Source: a bacterium
GTDB taxonomy: Bacteria > UBA10199 > DSSB01
DNA: 7,336 nt
Assembly (NCBI GenBank): GCA_030426445.1
Contig: JAUHYS010000103.1
Span: forward strand, 1-7,336
Reading direction: 5' to 3'
Every line of letters begins with the position of its first letter. Within the stretch, counting starts at the first letter, position 1. Below, piece after piece: positions 5,912 through 7,336 of this stretch. The position numbers were made by a program, and so were the translations under genes. Below the pieces are notes generated by a model. It did not search any database. It was not told the origin of the DNA and worked only from the letters and a program-made list of their open reading frames with translations.

Positions 5912-7266
5912 ATGAAACTTAAATTTATACGTTATGCATTATTAAGTCTTTCCATTTTGATAGCACTTCTTTTGTTGGTTTATTTCAATGTAGAAGAAAT
6001 CCAAACCAAACAAAAGCTACTGGTAAGCGGTTTGTGGCTTAGTGTCATTGCAATGACTTTGTCTATTTATTACTGGCATGTCACTTCCAACATCTTAAAG
6101 GAAATTGCCAAACAAGCCCTAAGATCTCAAAAGGCTCATAAAACCGATATACAGACCAAAGAACTTAATCGACTCAGCGAATCTCCTCTTGAACTTCAAG
6201 AGATGATCCATCATCTACGCAAAGATTTAAAGTCTCTTAATCAAGAGCGCGAACAATTACAGACTATTATCCAAGGAATGATTGAAGGACTCCTTGTCAC
6301 TGATACCTCTCAAAAGATCTTACTTGCTAATCCAGCCTTTTACCATATGTTTCAAATTGAAAAACCCTGCGAAGGACAAACTGTTTTAGAAACGATCCGG
6401 CATCACAAAATTCACGAAAGTCTCAAAGTAGCTTTGCAAAAACAAATCCCTCAAGAAAATGAAGTCAGTTTTCCTACAGCCAAAAACGAAAAACATTTTC
6501 TCTTTCATATCAACCCTTGGAAGGACACTAAAAAAGCCGTGGAGCCATTTTAGTTTTTTTCGATGTCAGCAAATTAAAACTATTAGAAAATAGTCGAAAA
6601 AATTTTGTAGCCAATGTCTCACATGAACTCAAAACACCTTTAACCAGTATCCGCGGATATACCGAAACCCTTTTAGAGTCTTTGGGTAGCGACAGAGAGC
6701 TCGAAGAGCGTTTTGTTAACAAAATTCAACAAAATGCTATTCAGCTACAAAACCTAATTGAAGACCTGCTAGCACTTTCTGAAATCGAATCTGGCCGTCA
6801 AGAGCTCAAAACACAAAGTATTTTGCTAGATAAAGTTTTTAAAGAACTTGTACAAAGCTTCCAAGAAAACCTAGAAAACAAATCGATTGTTCTACAGATC
6901 AATGCTGAACCTGATTTGGCAGTCAAAGCTGAACCCGCTGCTCTAAAACAAATTTTATCTAACCTCATCGACAATGCCATCAAATATAGTGAAGACAGTA
7001 AAAAAATTCTTTTAAATGCAAAAACGGAAAATGATCAAGTCAGTCTACGAGTCAAAGACGAAGGTCCAGGCATTCCTGCCGAAGATCTCCCGCATATTTT
7101 TGAACGATTTTATCGCGTGGATAAAGCGCGTTCACGAGAACTGGGCGGAACGGGTTTAGGTTTGGCAATCGTTAAACATCTGGTACAAACCCAAAAAGGA
7201 GAAGTGGGAGTCATTAGTGAACTTGGCAAGGGAGCTGAATTTTATTTTACACTCCCCAAGGCATAA
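5912..7266 (+). pseudogene. PhoR-like sensor histidine kinase, reading frame interrupted by a frameshift
   Basis: One kinase gene split across two frames. The 5' frame (5912-6553, 213 residues) has two membrane segments (about 7-25 and 37-57) with a very short external loop, as in PhoR. A linker/coiled stretch (about 58-118) and a PAS domain follow (LQTIIQGMIEGLLVTD, then LLANPAF), after which it runs into TAG. The other frame carries GAILVFFDVSKL from about 6541 and the HisKA box FVANVSHELKTPL, with the phospho-acceptor His codon at 6622-6624. It continues with the N box SNLIDNAIKY, G1 DEGPGIP, F box FERFYRVD and G2 GGTGLGLAIVKH, ending at TAA 7266. Adding one A to the A6 run at 6530-6535 gives an unbroken 451-residue kinase. 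It lies 17 bases after the response regulator and is its likely partner. As read, the 5' product is membrane plus PAS with no catalytic part. Whether the break is real or a sequence error cannot be settled here. Confidence 0.85.
6530..6536 (+). other. Frameshift site: A6 homopolymer in the kinase gene
   Basis: The zero frame reads ACT AAA AAA GCC and ends at TAG 6551-6553. The frame carrying the catalytic domains is open only after its own TAA at 6529-6531. The shift must therefore fall between about 6530 and 6550, and the A run is the obvious place. One inserted A, or a -1 ribosomal slip at AAA, gives KDTKKSRGAILVFFDV, which fits the family. An SD-like GGAAGGA lies just upstream at 6519-6525. 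Confidence 0.7.
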
Positions 7267-7268
7267 GC

Positions 7269-7336
7269 TTAAGGCATGGCATACTGGGCACGGTCTTTTT
7301 TAAACTCTTCCAACGTATATAAAAGTTGCTCAAGTT
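7269..7336 (-). CDS. C-terminal end of an unidentified protein (partial)
   Basis: On the minus strand a frame is open from the right edge to TAA at 7269-7271, giving 21 residues that end EEFKKDRAQYAMP. The composition (charged, helical, with leucine-rich LEQLL before it) looks like a genuine protein C-terminus, and the other two minus-strand frames are less convincing: one hits a stop at once and one gives an odd composition. It would converge on the kinase gene with a 2-base gap. There is too little sequence to name a family. Confidence 0.5.
   Translation of the reverse strand, partial: LEQLLYTLEEFKKDRAQYAMP

Noticed and set aside
6682..7266. Independent 194-residue kinase fragment starting at a TTG
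   Set aside because: The same frame is open back to 6532 and contains the HisKA box with the phospho-acceptor His, so the TTG is inside a domain and not a real gene start.

Overview
The window is a compact, AT-rich, gene-dense stretch of bacterial chromosome. The mix of a split tryptophan operon (trpFBA without trpEDC), a NadC gene and a PhoB/PhoR-type two-component pair suggests a Gram-negative, proteobacteria-like organism. That is inference: no single feature fixes the lineage, and I see no rRNA, tRNA, IS element or CRISPR array. I found no new multi-gene system here; most of the window is ordinary metabolism and signalling.

Left part (1-3657): the 3' part of nadC (NAD biosynthesis) is on the + strand. 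It meets, tail to tail with a 3-base gap, a minus-strand operon read as trpF - trpB - trpA - small VOC/glyoxalase-fold gene. TrpF, TrpB and TrpA carry out the late steps of tryptophan synthesis: PRA isomerisation, then indole-3-glycerol phosphate plus serine to tryptophan. Key catalytic residues are visible in all three. The VOC protein begins 17 bases after trpA stops and is probably co-transcribed, but its role is unknown.

Middle (3658-5148): a roughly 105-base divergent intergenic region separates trpF from a + strand aldehyde dehydrogenase of the succinate-semialdehyde dehydrogenase type. A fair sigma70-like promoter faces trpF. The implied trp leader is too short for a classical attenuator.

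Right part (5149-7336): a PhoB-like response regulator is followed 17 bases later by its PhoR-like sensor kinase (two membrane segments, PAS, HisKA, HATPase). The kinase reading frame is broken at a run of six A's near 6530-6535. One extra A would restore a continuous 451-residue kinase. This is the most notable observation in the window: a sequencing error, a real mutation, or a slippage site. The kinase stops 2 bases short of the stop of an unidentified minus-strand gene that runs off the right edge.
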